64,000 bases of DNA, taken from assembly GCA_964478515.1 (NCBI GenBank), contig CAYZIL010000006.1:1-64000 (forward strand), written 5' to 3'. The translations under genes and the position numbers were made by a program. The notes under the pieces were generated by a model. It was given only the letters and a program-made list of their open reading frames with translations, had not been told where the DNA came from and did no database searches. Of this stretch, positions 36,812 through 46,632 are shown in pieces (positions within the stretch are counted from its first letter, which is position 1; every line of letters begins with the position of its first letter). Origin of the DNA: HGM13233 sp964478515. GTDB taxonomy: Bacteria > Bacillota > Clostridia > Oscillospirales > Ruminococcaceae.

Positions 36812-38827
36812 ATGTCGATCAGGAAATGGAATCTGCGCGGCGGCGACAAAAAACTGGCGGAGGAGTACTCGCGCAGTTTCGGCGTCGGTCCGCTGGTAGC
36901 GGCGGTGATGGCCGCGCGCAGCGAAAAGATAGGCGACGCGCAGGAGTTTGTCAGCGGCGGCGGCAGCTTTGAGCCGCCGGAAGCGCTGCGGGATATGGAT
37001 GCCGCAGTGCAGCGCATTAACCGCGCTGTCGACGAGGGCGAAAAGATTGCGGTTTTCGGCGACTACGACGTAGACGGAGTTACTGCGACGGCACTGATGT
37101 GCATCTGTCTCGAGACGCTGTGTGCGGACGTCGTTTGCGCCTTGCCCGAGCGCAGCGGCGAGGGCTACGGGCTGGGGCCCGAAAGCATCCAAAAGCTGGC
37201 ACAGGACGGCGTCAGTTTGCTGGTAACAGTGGACAACGGCATCTCAGCGCAAAAGGAGATAGCGCAGGCGGCCGAGCTGGGCATAGATTGCGTGGTCTGT
37301 GACCACCATCTTGCTCCGGCGCAGCTGCCGCCGGCCGTGGCGGTAATAGACCCGCGGCGAGCGGACGACACCAGTAACTTTAAGCAACTTGCCGGCGTCG
37401 GCGTGGCGCTCAAGCTGGCTGCGGCGCTGCTGGATTGCAGCGTAGAGCAAGCGCTGGATGATTTCGCGCTGCTCGTAAGCGTAGGTACTATTGCCGATAT
37501 TATGCCGCTATGCGGTGAGAACCGCGAGATTGTTCGCCGCGGACTTGCGCAGTTCGCGGCTTGCGACAATATAGGGCTGCGTGAATTGTGCGCCGTTGCC
37601 GACATTGACCTTGAGTCGATAGACACGCACCAAATCGCCTTCGGCATTGCGCCGCGACTCAACGCGGCCGGCCGCATTGGCGACCCGCACGACGCGTTAA
37701 AACTGCTGTTGTGTGACGACGAGCAGCAAGCTCATGAGCTTGCCGAAAAGCTCAACCAACTCAATGCCGAGCGCCAGCAAATAGAACAGCAAATTGCGCA
37801 GCAGGTCAACGCCGCTATTGACGCCGACCCCGCAATAGTCAGCGAGCCGGTAATAGTAGTTGCCGCCGCTGGACTGCACCCGGGTGTTATCGGTATTGCC
37901 TGTTCGCGCCTTGTGGAGCGCTACGGTAAGCCGGCGGTAATAATTACTGTCGACGGCGACGAGGGTAAGGGCTCGGCACGCAGTCTGCGCGGATTTTCCA
38001 TCTATGACGCATTTGACCACTGCCGGCAATTGCTGAGCAAATACGGCGGCCACGAACTGGCCGCGGGGCTGACGCTGCCGGCTGCCAACATACCGCAGTT
38101 CAGGCGTATGCTCAACGAATACAGCCGCGCACTCGACGACATGCCGCTGTGCCAACTCTACGCCGACTGTGAAATAAGCGCCGCCGACTTAAGCGAGAGT
38201 GCCGTGCGGGAATTGTCGCTGCTGGAGCCCTGTGGCAGCGGCAACGAAAAACCGGTGCTTATGCTGCGCGGCGCCACGGTAGAGCAGGTAAGCGCAATGG
38301 GCAACGGCAAGCACACGCGGTTGCGGCTCGACTGCGGCGAAAAAAAACTGTCAGTTGCCAGGTTTTCACTTGTCGCGGAGCGCGCCGCCTGCCGCGCCGG
38401 CGACAAAGTCGACTTGCTGCTGCGCGCCGGTATATATAACAGCGAGCACGGCAGCGGCGTGTCGCTCAGCGCGGTGGATATAAGACCGTCCGCTTTCGGC
38501 GACGGACAATTTGCCTCCTACAGCGCCTACCGCCGTTTCAGCTCCGGACACAGCGCCCGCTCGCAGGGCGTGGCGTTGACGCGCGCCGATGTTGCGGCGG
38601 TCTGGAAAGTACTGCTGCGGCGGCGCGATTGCGCCGAGGAGCTCACCTGGCTCGCCTGTGACAGCGGCCTTAGCGCCGGGCGCGCTGCGGCGGCGCTCGA
38701 CGTGCTTTGCGAGCTCGGTCTGGTGCAGCGCTACACGGAAAACAGACAGGGATATTTGCGCTGCAACAGCGGCGCCGAAAAGAAGGATCTCCAGGATTCG
38801 CCGACCTTTGCCAGGATAAACGAATGA
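36812..38827 (+). CDS. recJ: Single-stranded-DNA exonuclease RecJ
   Basis: A 5'-3' ssDNA exonuclease for recombination and mismatch/base repair. 671 residues. Motif I DYDVDGVTAT (about 85-94), VTVDNGIS, the DHH motif CDHHLAP (about 163-169), and the DHHA1 motif KYGGHELAAGL (about 410-420) are all present, followed by an OB-like domain. The C-terminal 120 residues look like an additional winged-helix segment. GGAGAG precedes the ATG. Its stop overlaps the rel start (ATGA). Confidence 0.95.
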   Translation: MSIRKWNLRGGDKKLAEEYSRSFGVGPLVAAVMAARSEKIGDAQEFVSGGGSFEPPEALRDMDAAVQRINRAVDEGEKIAVFGDYDVDGVTATALMCICLETLCADVVCALPERSGEGYGLGPESIQKLAQDGVSLLVTVDNGISAQKEIAQAAELGIDCVVCDHHLAPAQLPPAVAVIDPRRADDTSNFKQLAGVGVALKLAAALLDCSVEQALDDFALLVSVGTIADIMPLCGENREIVRRGLAQFAACDNIGLRELCAVADIDLESIDTHQIAFGIAPRLNAAGRIGDPHDALKLLLCDDEQQAHELAEKLNQLNAERQQIEQQIAQQVNAAIDADPAIVSEPVIVVAAAGLHPGVIGIACSRLVERYGKPAVIITVDGDEGKGSARSLRGFSIYDAFDHCRQLLSKYGGHELAAGLTLPAANIPQFRRMLNEYSRALDDMPLCQLYADCEISAADLSESAVRELSLLEPCGSGNEKPVLMLRGATVEQVSAMGNGKHTRLRLDCGEKKLSVARFSLVAERAACRAGDKVDLLLRAGIYNSEHGSGVSLSAVDIRPSAFGDGQFASYSAYRRFSSGHSARSQGVALTRADVAAVWKVLLRRRDCAEELTWLACDSGLSAGRAAAALDVLCELGLVQRYTENRQGYLRCNSGAEKKDLQDSPTFARINE

Positions 38828-40992
38828 CTATTGATTATGAACAACTTAAAAAGACCATAGAGGACAGCGGCCGTCAGTACGACATGGACCTCATTTTTCG
38901 CGCCTACAAGGCGGCAGAGACCGCGCACGCGGGCCAAATGCGGCTCAGCGGCGAGCCCTACATAACGCACCCGCTGTGGGTCGCGAAACTGCTCGTTGAC
39001 TTGGGGCTCGACTCCGAGTCGGTGGCGGCTGCGCTGCTGCACGACGTCGTAGAGGACACCGACACGACCTTGGAGCAAATCCGCCACGATTTCGGTCCGG
39101 ATATTGAACTGCTTGTCGACGGCGTTACCAAACTGGGTCGAATACCCTTCTCGTCGGTCGAAGAGCAGCAGGCGGAAAACGTGCGCAAAATGCTGCTGGC
39201 AATGACCAAAGACGTGCGCGTGATGATAATTAAGCTGTGCGACCGTCTGCACAACCTGCGCACCATTGACGCCCAGCCCGAGGACAAGCGCCGCCAGAAA
39301 TCGCTGGAGACGATGGAGGTCTACGCACCGATTGCGCACAGACTCGGCATGAGCAACATTAAAGAGGAGCTGGAAGACCTCTCGCTAAAGCACCTTGACC
39401 CGATAGGCTACCGCGAAATAGTCGACCTGCTCGAGCGCGACTATTCCGACGAGTCTGCGATTGAGAGCATGACCGAGGCTATCTCCAAGCGCCTGACCGA
39501 TATGGGGCTGACGAATTACAGCATAGTCAGCCGCAAAAAAAGCATATACGGAATCTACCGCAAGCTGTTTGTGCAAAACCGCTCGCCGGAGGAAATATAT
39601 GACATTTACGCAATCCGCGTAATATTAAATACCGTAGCCGAATGCTACAATGTGCTGGGCATACTGCACGACATGTACGTGCCTATTCCGCACCGTTTCA
39701 AAGACTACATTTCAACGCCGAAGCCGAACGGCTACCAGTCGCTGCACACGACTGTTATCGGCGAGGGCGGCATGCCGTTTGAGGTGCAAATTCGCACCTA
39801 CGACATGCACTATGACGCCGAATACGGCATTGCCGCGCACTGGAAATACAAAATTGGCATCAGCGGCAAGGACAAGCTGGAGGACCGCCTTGCGTGGGTG
39901 CGGCAGCTGCTCGAAAGCCAAAAGGCGTCTGAGGACGTCGTCGACATTTTGCGCGACATCCGCAGCGACCTGCTGCCGGAAGAGGTATACGTTTTTACGC
40001 CGAAAGGCGACGTCATGAATCTGCCCGCCGGCAGCACGGTAATAGATTTTGCCTATGCTATCCATTCCGCCGTCGGCCACCGCATGATAGGCGCCAAGGT
40101 AAACGGCCGCATTGTGCCGATAACCTACGTCATCAAAACCGGCGAGATGGTCGAGGTAATTACCGGGCCCAAGGACAAGGGCCCGAGCCGCGACTGGCTG
40201 AACATTGTGCGAACCAGCGAGGCAAAGTCGAAGATTCGCTCCTGGTTTAAGCACGAGCGCCGCGACGAAAACATTGCCGAGGGCAAAGCCGCCTTTGAAA
40301 AAGAGCTGCGGCACATGAAATTGACCGTGCCGCCCGAAAGTTACGACGCCTTTGTAGACGAGCTGGTCAAGCGCCAGCGCCTTAATACGGCGGACGAGCT
40401 GTTCGCCTCGCTCGGCTACGGCGGCATACAGATGTCGCGGCTGGCGCTGCGCGCCAAGGACACCTACGCGAAAATGTTCGGCGAGCAGGACAAACCGCCC
40501 GAAATTGTTCCCGCAGAGGTTGTTACCGCCAAACAGAAGCCGCGCGGCGGAATTATTGTCGAGGGACTGGACAACTGTCTGGTGCGCTTCGCCAAGTGCT
40601 GCAACCCGGTGCCGGGCGACGATATTGTCGGCTTTATTACCCGCGGTCACGGCGTCACCGTACACCAGGCCGAGTGTCCGGTAGTCACCGCCAAGCGCGG
40701 CGACAGCGAGATGCGCTGGATAAACGTCAGTTGGTCGGGCGCGGAAAAAGAGGAATTCAAAGCCTCTTTGGAGCTCAACTGCATTGACCGCAACGGTATA
40801 ATCGCCGACGTCACCGCGCAGCTGTCAAGCTTGCATATACCGATATTCGCGCTTAATTCGCGCACGACGCTCGACGGGCGCGGCATAATCAATATGACTA
40901 TCGGCGTGACAAATACCGAACATCTCAAAACAGTTATTTCGCGCCTTGCTAAAATACGCGACGTGCAGACCGTAGAGCGCACCCAGAAATGA
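38824..40992 (+). CDS. rel: Bifunctional (p)ppGpp synthetase/hydrolase
   Basis: A long RelA/SpoT homologue of 722 residues. The N-terminal HD hydrolase is intact (H49 in YITHP, HD at 73-74 in LLHDVVEDTD). The synthetase domain has RFKDYISTPKPNGYQSLHT. A TGS domain (VYVFTPKGDVMNLPAGST) and a C-terminal ACT domain (GIIADVTAQLS) follow. Both activities are therefore expected. The ATG at 38824 overlaps the recJ stop; a longer in-frame reading would lie within recJ. Confidence 0.95.
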   Translation: MTIDYEQLKKTIEDSGRQYDMDLIFRAYKAAETAHAGQMRLSGEPYITHPLWVAKLLVDLGLDSESVAAALLHDVVEDTDTTLEQIRHDFGPDIELLVDGVTKLGRIPFSSVEEQQAENVRKMLLAMTKDVRVMIIKLCDRLHNLRTIDAQPEDKRRQKSLETMEVYAPIAHRLGMSNIKEELEDLSLKHLDPIGYREIVDLLERDYSDESAIESMTEAISKRLTDMGLTNYSIVSRKKSIYGIYRKLFVQNRSPEEIYDIYAIRVILNTVAECYNVLGILHDMYVPIPHRFKDYISTPKPNGYQSLHTTVIGEGGMPFEVQIRTYDMHYDAEYGIAAHWKYKIGISGKDKLEDRLAWVRQLLESQKASEDVVDILRDIRSDLLPEEVYVFTPKGDVMNLPAGSTVIDFAYAIHSAVGHRMIGAKVNGRIVPITYVIKTGEMVEVITGPKDKGPSRDWLNIVRTSEAKSKIRSWFKHERRDENIAEGKAAFEKELRHMKLTVPPESYDAFVDELVKRQRLNTADELFASLGYGGIQMSRLALRAKDTYAKMFGEQDKPPEIVPAEVVTAKQKPRGGIIVEGLDNCLVRFAKCCNPVPGDDIVGFITRGHGVTVHQAECPVVTAKRGDSEMRWINVSWSGAEKEEFKASLELNCIDRNGIIADVTAQLSSLHIPIFALNSRTTLDGRGIINMTIGVTNTEHLKTVISRLAKIRDVQTVERTQK

Positions 40993-41014
40993 CGGTGGAC
41001 AGAAAGGTTGAGCC

Positions 41015-41470
41015 ATGAAAGTCGTGATACAGCGCGTTACCGAAGCGACGCTAAAAATCGGCGGCCGGGAGCGCTGCCGAATAGGCAGGGGACTGGTGGC
41101 GCTTTTTGCTGCCGGCGAGGGCGACACGCTTGACAAAGCGCCGCTGCTGGCAACAAAAACGGCAAACCTGCGCGTGTTTTCCGACAGCGAGGACAAGATG
41201 AATATTTCGGCACTGGAGCTTGGTCTGGCAATAATGGCAGTGCCCAACTTTACCCTGTTTGCCGACACGAAAAAGGGTCGCAGACCATCTTTTATCAATT
41301 CCGGCTCGCCGCAGTTCGCCAACGAGGCGTTCGAACTTTACAAAAAGTCATTGCTGCTCGCGGGCATAAAAAGCGTCGCCAGCGGGGAATTCGGCGCCGA
41401 CATGCAACTATCGCTGACCAACGACGGCCCGGTGACGATAATTATGGACACAAGGGAGTGGGAAGCATGA
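41015..41470 (+). CDS. dtd: D-aminoacyl-tRNA deacylase, with an altered active-site motif
   Basis: Removes D-amino acids (and glycine from mischarged tRNA-Ala) from tRNA. 151 residues, standard length. The NDGPVT motif with the Gly-cisPro (about 136-141) is intact. The other hallmark, normally SQFTL, reads PNFTL at about residues 78-82 (AVPNFTLFADTKKGRRPSF), so Ser and Gln are replaced while Thr is kept. The gene follows rel after 22 bases, a common Clostridia order, and overlaps the next gene (ATGA). Confidence 0.93.
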   Translation: MKVVIQRVTEATLKIGGRERCRIGRGLVALFAAGEGDTLDKAPLLATKTANLRVFSDSEDKMNISALELGLAIMAVPNFTLFADTKKGRRPSFINSGSPQFANEAFELYKKSLLLAGIKSVASGEFGADMQLSLTNDGPVTIIMDTREWEA

Positions 41471-42045
41471 ATGTGACGCTGGTGCCGCTCGGGCCCGTTT
41501 ACAAAACCAACTGTTATCTTGTGGACGACGGCAGTGCCGCCGCGGTCATAGACCCCGGCTATAAAAGCGACAAGGTAGACAAGCTGCTGGCCGATAAACA
41601 GCTGCGGCTTGAGCTTGTTTTGCTCACCCACGGCCATTTTGACCACATCGGCGACGTGGAGCGGCTGCGGCGCAAGTACGGCGCCGCGCTTATTGTCGGC
41701 GCTGCGGACGAATACCGGCTCGACGAGCCGGCCGACGCCCACGCCGCACAAGGGCAGGATATTAAATGCGGAAAGTTGAATTTTGCAGTACTGGAAACGC
41801 CGGGGCACACCGAGGGCAGCGTGTGTTATATTTGCGCTGACTGTCTTTTCAGCGGCGACACGCTGTTTTGCGGCGGCGTCGGCCGCACCGACATGCCCGG
41901 CGGAGACAGCGAGTTGCTGGCGAGCTCACTCAAAAAGCTGGCGCGGCTGCCGCTGGACTACACTGTGCTGCCCGGTCACGACGAACAGACCACGCTCTCA
42001 CGGGAAAAGCAGTACAATAGCTGGCTTCGCGGCGGCGAGGCATAG
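41467..42045 (+). CDS. MBL-fold metallohydrolase (glyoxalase II-like)
   Basis: A 192-residue metallo-beta-lactamase-fold enzyme. The metal motif THGHFDH is at about residues 57-63, with GHTEGSVCY (about 115-123), a further metal-ligand Asp in FSGDTLF and a His in VLPGHDEQT. Its size and motifs match the YqgX/GloB-like hydrolases of unknown substrate. ATG 41467 overlaps the dtd stop. Confidence 0.9.
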   Translation: MNVTLVPLGPVYKTNCYLVDDGSAAAVIDPGYKSDKVDKLLADKQLRLELVLLTHGHFDHIGDVERLRRKYGAALIVGAADEYRLDEPADAHAAQGQDIKCGKLNFAVLETPGHTEGSVCYICADCLFSGDTLFCGGVGRTDMPGGDSELLASSLKKLARLPLDYTVLPGHDEQTTLSREKQYNSWLRGGEA

Positions 42046-42046
42046 A

Positions 42047-43495
42047 ATGGACATATACTTTAACGGGACAGCTTATCGCTACGAGCTGGAAAACGTGGCG
42101 CGGATGTTTTGCGCAATAGACGAACTGCGCGAGGGCAGGCCGCAGCGCGGCGAAGATTATATTTATGTGCGCGCGGCGAAAGTGAGCGGCGGCGAGCGCT
42201 TTTTGTGCGCTGTGGCGTGCGGCGACGGCTTTTTTCAAAGCAGGGAGCTCGGCAGCGGCGACAAGGACGCGCGGGAACTGTGCGTTTGCCGCACGTTGTT
42301 TTTGCTGTTGTCGCGCATATACGGTGTCAAACCGCCCTTCGGCGTTATGACCGGCGTGCGGCCGGCAAAATTCACGGCGGCACTGCTGCGTGCCGGCGGC
42401 GACGGCGAGCAGGTTAGCCGGCGGCTGCGGGACGTTTATCTTCTTGACGGCGACAAGGTGCAGCTGTGTGTGCGCTGTGCCGAATTTTCCGAAAAAGTCC
42501 GCGCCTCTTTGACGCCGCGCTCGTTTTCGCTGTTTATCGACATTCCCTTTTGTCCCAGCCGCTGCAGCTACTGCTCGTTTGTATCTCGCAGTACCGAGCG
42601 CGACTCTCCCTTGCTGCGCGAGTATGTAGAGCACTTGTGTCGCGAGCTTGTCTGTGTCGGCCGCATTGCGGCGCAGTGTGCGCTAAGACTCGACACGGTA
42701 TATGTCGGCGGCGGCACGCCGAGCATATTGTCGGCGGCGCAAATTAACAAGCTGCTGACGTGCGTGCGCGACAATTTCAATTTGAGCACGGCGCGCGAAT
42801 TTACCTTTGAGGCCGGGCGCCCCGACACTATCGACGCGGAAAAGCTGCAGGTGCTGCGCGAGTGTGGCGTCAGCCGGCTGAGTATTAACCCGCAGACCTT
42901 TAACGACGAGGTTCTGCGCGGCGTCGGCCGCCGCCACAGTACGACCCAGACGCTTGCGGCTTTTGAGCTGGCGCGCCTGGCGGGGTTCAACGACATTAAC
43001 GCCGACCTTATCGCCGGCTTGCCGGGGGACACGACCGACAGTTTTTTCAGCAGCGTGTCGCAGTTAATATCGCTGGCGCCGGCCAATATAACCGTACACG
43101 CGCTGACGCTCAAACGCGCCAGCGACCTTGCGGGAGCGCCGCGCCACTGCGAGGGCGCCGCGCAAATGGTCAGCGGCGCCGCCGCAATGCTTGCGAAGGC
43201 CGGTTACCGGCCATACTATATGTACCGCCAAAAAGCGACGCTCGACAATTTGGAAAATGTCGGCTACGCAAAGCCCGGGACCGAGGGAATTTATAATGTG
43301 CTTATTATGGATGAAATGCAGACAATTGCCGCCTGCGGAGCCGCGGCCGTGAGCAAGCTGGTGCGGTTTAACGGGAAGACGCCCACAATAAAACGCATTT
43401 ACAACTACAAATATCCCGCCGAGTATCTGCGTGGGTTTGACGAGATACTCGCGCGCAAAAAAGGAATAAGGGATTTTTATGAAGGTTCAATTTAA
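42047..43495 (+). CDS. hemZ: HemZ-type radical SAM coproporphyrinogen dehydrogenase
   Basis: A 482-residue radical SAM protein of the oxygen-independent coproporphyrinogen oxidase-like group. The cluster motif C-x3-C-x2-C is seen in IPFCPSRCSYCSF (about 167-179), with YVGGGTPS (SAM contact) about 50 residues later. An N-terminal extension of about 160 residues before the radical SAM domain is typical of HemZ. The rel-dtd-MBL-hemZ order is common in Clostridia. No other haem genes are near, so the true substrate in this organism is uncertain. GAGG precedes ATG 42047. Confidence 0.88.
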   Translation: MDIYFNGTAYRYELENVARMFCAIDELREGRPQRGEDYIYVRAAKVSGGERFLCAVACGDGFFQSRELGSGDKDARELCVCRTLFLLLSRIYGVKPPFGVMTGVRPAKFTAALLRAGGDGEQVSRRLRDVYLLDGDKVQLCVRCAEFSEKVRASLTPRSFSLFIDIPFCPSRCSYCSFVSRSTERDSPLLREYVEHLCRELVCVGRIAAQCALRLDTVYVGGGTPSILSAAQINKLLTCVRDNFNLSTAREFTFEAGRPDTIDAEKLQVLRECGVSRLSINPQTFNDEVLRGVGRRHSTTQTLAAFELARLAGFNDINADLIAGLPGDTTDSFFSSVSQLISLAPANITVHALTLKRASDLAGAPRHCEGAAQMVSGAAAMLAKAGYRPYYMYRQKATLDNLENVGYAKPGTEGIYNVLIMDEMQTIAACGAAAVSKLVRFNGKTPTIKRIYNYKYPAEYLRGFDEILARKKGIRDFYEGSI

Positions 43496-44408
43496 AGCAA
43501 AAAAGGTACTGCCGGTTGCGGAGGTCGACAGCCGTCTGCGCGGCGACGTCGAAAACTACATCGGCGAATGCGAGAGCCGCTATCGCAGCGACGTTTCGGA
43601 AATATGCCGCACGGTAACAGACCGCGCCGCCGCCGTAGTAATGGTCACCGGTCCGTCGGCAAGCGGCAAAACGACGTCGGCGCACAAAATAGCCGCCGGC
43701 CTTGTGGATATGGGACACGAGGCGCGCGTCGTATCTCTTGACGATTTTTTCAAAAATTTCACCGACTACCCGCTGCTGGAAAACGGCGAAAAAGATTACG
43801 AGAGCGTTGAGACCATCGACGCCGTAACCTTTAACCGCTGTTTGCGCGAGATACTCAGCGAGCGCCGTACCCGGCTACCGGTTTTTGACTTTGCCAGCCA
43901 GACCCGCAGCGCCGAGACGCGCGAGCTGGTTTTGCCGCGCGGCGGCACAGTTATATTTGAGGGCATTCACGCGTTCAACCCCGTGCTTTTTGCCGGGGTG
44001 TCGATGGAGAACGTGCTTAAGGTGTACGCCGGACTGCGCACAGAATACCGCATGGCAGACGGTATGCTCAAGACCCGCGAGCTGCGAATTGTGCGCCGCC
44101 TGCTGCGCGATTTGCGCTTTCGCAGTTACGAAGTTGAGCGCACGCTGTCAATTTGGTCGCAGATATGCAGCGGCGAGGAAAAGTGGATAAAGGTCTTTAA
44201 GCCCGACGCCGACTGCCTGCTCAACACTTCTTTCGATTACGAGCCCGGTCTTTATGCGCCGCTGCTCGCGCAGCTGGCCGCCGAGCCGACCAGCGGCGGC
44301 GAGTACCGCGAAACGCTGCTTAAGCTGTGCGACGAATTTGCGGCTTTTGCCCCGGTCAACGAGAAAGACATACCGGCAGACTCAATGTTGCGCGAATTTA
44401 TCGGTTGA
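43479..44408 (+). CDS. Uridine kinase-like P-loop nucleoside kinase
   Basis: A 309-residue kinase with Walker A GPSASGKTT at 58-66, a following SLDDFFKN segment (substrate/Mg) and IFEGIHAFNP, as in the uridine kinase/phosphoribulokinase superfamily. The N-terminal 45 residues are extra relative to classical Udk. It overlaps hemZ by 17 bases. It probably phosphorylates a nucleoside, but the specificity is not readable. Confidence 0.85.
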   Translation: MKVQFKAKKVLPVAEVDSRLRGDVENYIGECESRYRSDVSEICRTVTDRAAAVVMVTGPSASGKTTSAHKIAAGLVDMGHEARVVSLDDFFKNFTDYPLLENGEKDYESVETIDAVTFNRCLREILSERRTRLPVFDFASQTRSAETRELVLPRGGTVIFEGIHAFNPVLFAGVSMENVLKVYAGLRTEYRMADGMLKTRELRIVRRLLRDLRFRSYEVERTLSIWSQICSGEEKWIKVFKPDADCLLNTSFDYEPGLYAPLLAQLAAEPTSGGEYRETLLKLCDEFAAFAPVNEKDIPADSMLREFIG

Positions 44409-44430
44409 GGATGAAAAACACCGCCGGTTA

Positions 44431-44459
44431 TTGTTTTACGGGCGCTTTTGGGATATAAT
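44431..44459 (+). promoter_or_regulatory. Promoter before the zinc-ribbon gene
   Basis: TTGTTT (44431-44436), 17 bases, TATAAT (44454-44459), 34 bases before the start at 44494. Confidence 0.55.
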
Positions 44460-44493
44460 GAATTGGTTATTTATATCACCCCGGAGGTAGATT

Positions 44494-44862
44494 ATGGATA
44501 ATAATAAATTCTGGAACAACGTAGCCGGCGCCGCGCGGAAAACGGCTGACAACGTGTCGGCTGTGGCCGCCGTCGCTTACAACCGCGGCAAAAAGCAGGT
44601 CAACATCGCCAAGCTCAACAGCGACATTCGCCGCAATTACCAAAAGCTCGGCGAGCTGTGCTACGAAGAGATGGTGCTGGACACCGACGTTTCGCTGCAA
44701 AAAGAGCAGCTGGCGCAGGCCATAACAATGCAAAAAAAGCGTCTTGAGTCGGTAAAGTGCGCCGTTGACAGACCGCTGACCGCAAATATGCAGTGCCCGT
44801 TTTGCGGCGCCGACGTGCGCAGCAACAGCGAGTATTGCCCGGAATGCAACAAGAAACTCTGA
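44494..44862 (+). CDS. Small helical protein with a C-terminal zinc ribbon
   Basis: A 122-residue cytoplasmic protein. Residues 1-90 are predicted mostly helical and charged (possible coiled coil), and the end is a zinc ribbon with C101-x2-C104 and C115-x2-C118 (CPFCGADVRS...CPEC). GGAGGT precedes the ATG. It has its own promoter and lies 25 bases upstream of the flippase gene. I do not recognise a characterised family; a regulatory or membrane-stress role would be a guess. Confidence 0.75.
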   Translation: MDNNKFWNNVAGAARKTADNVSAVAAVAYNRGKKQVNIAKLNSDIRRNYQKLGELCYEEMVLDTDVSLQKEQLAQAITMQKKRLESVKCAVDRPLTANMQCPFCGADVRSNSEYCPECNKKL

Positions 44863-44887
44863 CAAACTGATGGGATAGCAAGCAGAA

Positions 44888-46624
44888 ATGGCAGCAAAGA
44901 AACAGTCGCTCGTCACCGGCGCGCTCATGCTCACCGTCGCCGGTTTAGTAGTCAAGATAATCGGCTGGGCCTACCGTATTCCGCTGACCGCAACACTGGG
45001 CGGCGACGGCATGGGTTTTTACAATGTTGCCTATAATTTGTACGGACCGGTATATACTCTGGCAGTGACCGGTTTTCCCTCCGCGACGGCTAAGCTCACC
45101 GCCCAGTTGAGTACCGAACAGCGCTACAACGACGTGCGCCGCGTGCGCCGCGTCTCGTACAGCCTGTTTGCGCTTATAGGCATAAGCGGCACGCTGGTAA
45201 TATTCGCGCTGGCAAAACCGTTTGTTAACCTGGTACACAACACCCCGGCGCTGTTCTGTGTGCTGGCGGTCGCGCCCTCGCTTATGTTCAGCTGCTTGAT
45301 GTCCACTCACCGCGGCTACAGTCAGGGCATGCGCAATATGGTGCCCACGGCGCTCTCGCAGCTTGTTGAGGTTGTGTGTAAGACGGCGTTTGGGCTGGTC
45401 GGCGCCTACTATTTCATTGCCCGGCTGACGGCGGAATACGAGTCTTTCGGAACGGTTTTCGGCACGGTAATAAATAATGCCGACGACGTCGAAATAACCA
45501 TACTTTCCTACGCGGCGGCTGGCGCCATTTTCGGCGTGACGCTGTCGGTTTTCGCCGGTTACTTGTTTTGTCTTATCTACGACAAAATAGTCGGCGACGG
45601 CATAACCAAAGAAATGATTCACGACAGCCCGCTTGCGCGCAGCAAGTCCTACTATCGGCGCGAAATATTGCGCCTGGGCCTGCCAATATCGCTCAGCGCG
45701 GCGGTGCCGAGTCTGACTAACCTTATAGACCTTACGACAATTATGAACCGCCTTGACAGCATAATTGCCAAGAACCCGCAAGCGCTGCTGGCCTCTTACG
45801 GTGGACTGCTCGACGACAAACCGCTTGAACAGATAGCAAACTTTATTTACGGCAGCTACACGGCGTGCCCGGTGACGCTGTTCAACCTGATTCCGTCGCT
45901 GACGGTCTCGTTCGGCGTCGGCGCACTGCCGCTGATATCGGCGCTGTGGGCGGTCAAGGATTACAGCGGCATTCGTCAAAACGTCAACACTGTTTTGCGC
46001 ATGACCACATTTATCGCCGCGCCTATCGGCATTGGCATGGCGATGCTGGCAAAGCCCATTCTCACTATGGTGTTTCCCACAAGCCCCCTGGAAGTGGCAA
46101 TTACCTACCCCCTGCTGCAATCGCTTGGCATAGCGGCAATATTCCTGTCGCTGTCGTCGCCAATATTCAGTATGCTCAACGCGCTCGGCCGCACCGACAT
46201 GCCGCTCAAGCTTGCGGTAGTCGGCGGCGTCATAAAAATATTGGGCAACTACTTCCTTGTCGGCATACCCTCAATAAATATTCGCGCCACTCCCTACAGC
46301 ACGCTGGCGTGTTACTTGTTTATTGTGCTTGCAAGTTTGACGTTCCTTGCGAGGTACGCCAAAATAAAAATAGATTATATTAGCTGTTTTGCGAAACCGC
46401 TCATAGCGGCGGCACTGTGCGGCTGTACGGCTCTGCTGTGCTATGTTGCCGTAAGTTCGCGGCTGGGCAACACCTTGTCCACAGCGGTGGGAATAATGGC
46501 CGGCGGCGTAGCGTATATTGCCGCGTCGCTGGTGATGAAGGTGCTGCCGCGCGAGGATGTGCTCGGTTTACCGGGCGGAAAACGCATTGCCGCACTGCTT
46601 GAAAAAATAGGTGCATTAAAGTAA
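44888..46624 (+). CDS. MurJ/SpoVB-type lipid-linked sugar flippase (YabM-like)
   Basis: A 578-residue polytopic protein with about fourteen hydrophobic segments, of the MOP/polysaccharide-transport superfamily. GLVVKIIGWAYRIPLTATLGGDGMGFY at the N-terminus (split over segment 1) is typical of the SpoVB/YabM/YtgP group that moves lipid-linked glycans across the membrane. It is followed by mazG, hup and rqcP, matching the Bacillus yabM-yabN-yabO order. Whether it carries lipid II cannot be told. Confidence 0.88.
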   Translation: MAAKKQSLVTGALMLTVAGLVVKIIGWAYRIPLTATLGGDGMGFYNVAYNLYGPVYTLAVTGFPSATAKLTAQLSTEQRYNDVRRVRRVSYSLFALIGISGTLVIFALAKPFVNLVHNTPALFCVLAVAPSLMFSCLMSTHRGYSQGMRNMVPTALSQLVEVVCKTAFGLVGAYYFIARLTAEYESFGTVFGTVINNADDVEITILSYAAAGAIFGVTLSVFAGYLFCLIYDKIVGDGITKEMIHDSPLARSKSYYRREILRLGLPISLSAAVPSLTNLIDLTTIMNRLDSIIAKNPQALLASYGGLLDDKPLEQIANFIYGSYTACPVTLFNLIPSLTVSFGVGALPLISALWAVKDYSGIRQNVNTVLRMTTFIAAPIGIGMAMLAKPILTMVFPTSPLEVAITYPLLQSLGIAAIFLSLSSPIFSMLNALGRTDMPLKLAVVGGVIKILGNYFLVGIPSINIRATPYSTLACYLFIVLASLTFLARYAKIKIDYISCFAKPLIAAALCGCTALLCYVAVSSRLGNTLSTAVGIMAGGVAYIAASLVMKVLPREDVLGLPGGKRIAALLEKIGALK

Positions 46625-46632
46625 AATTAATT

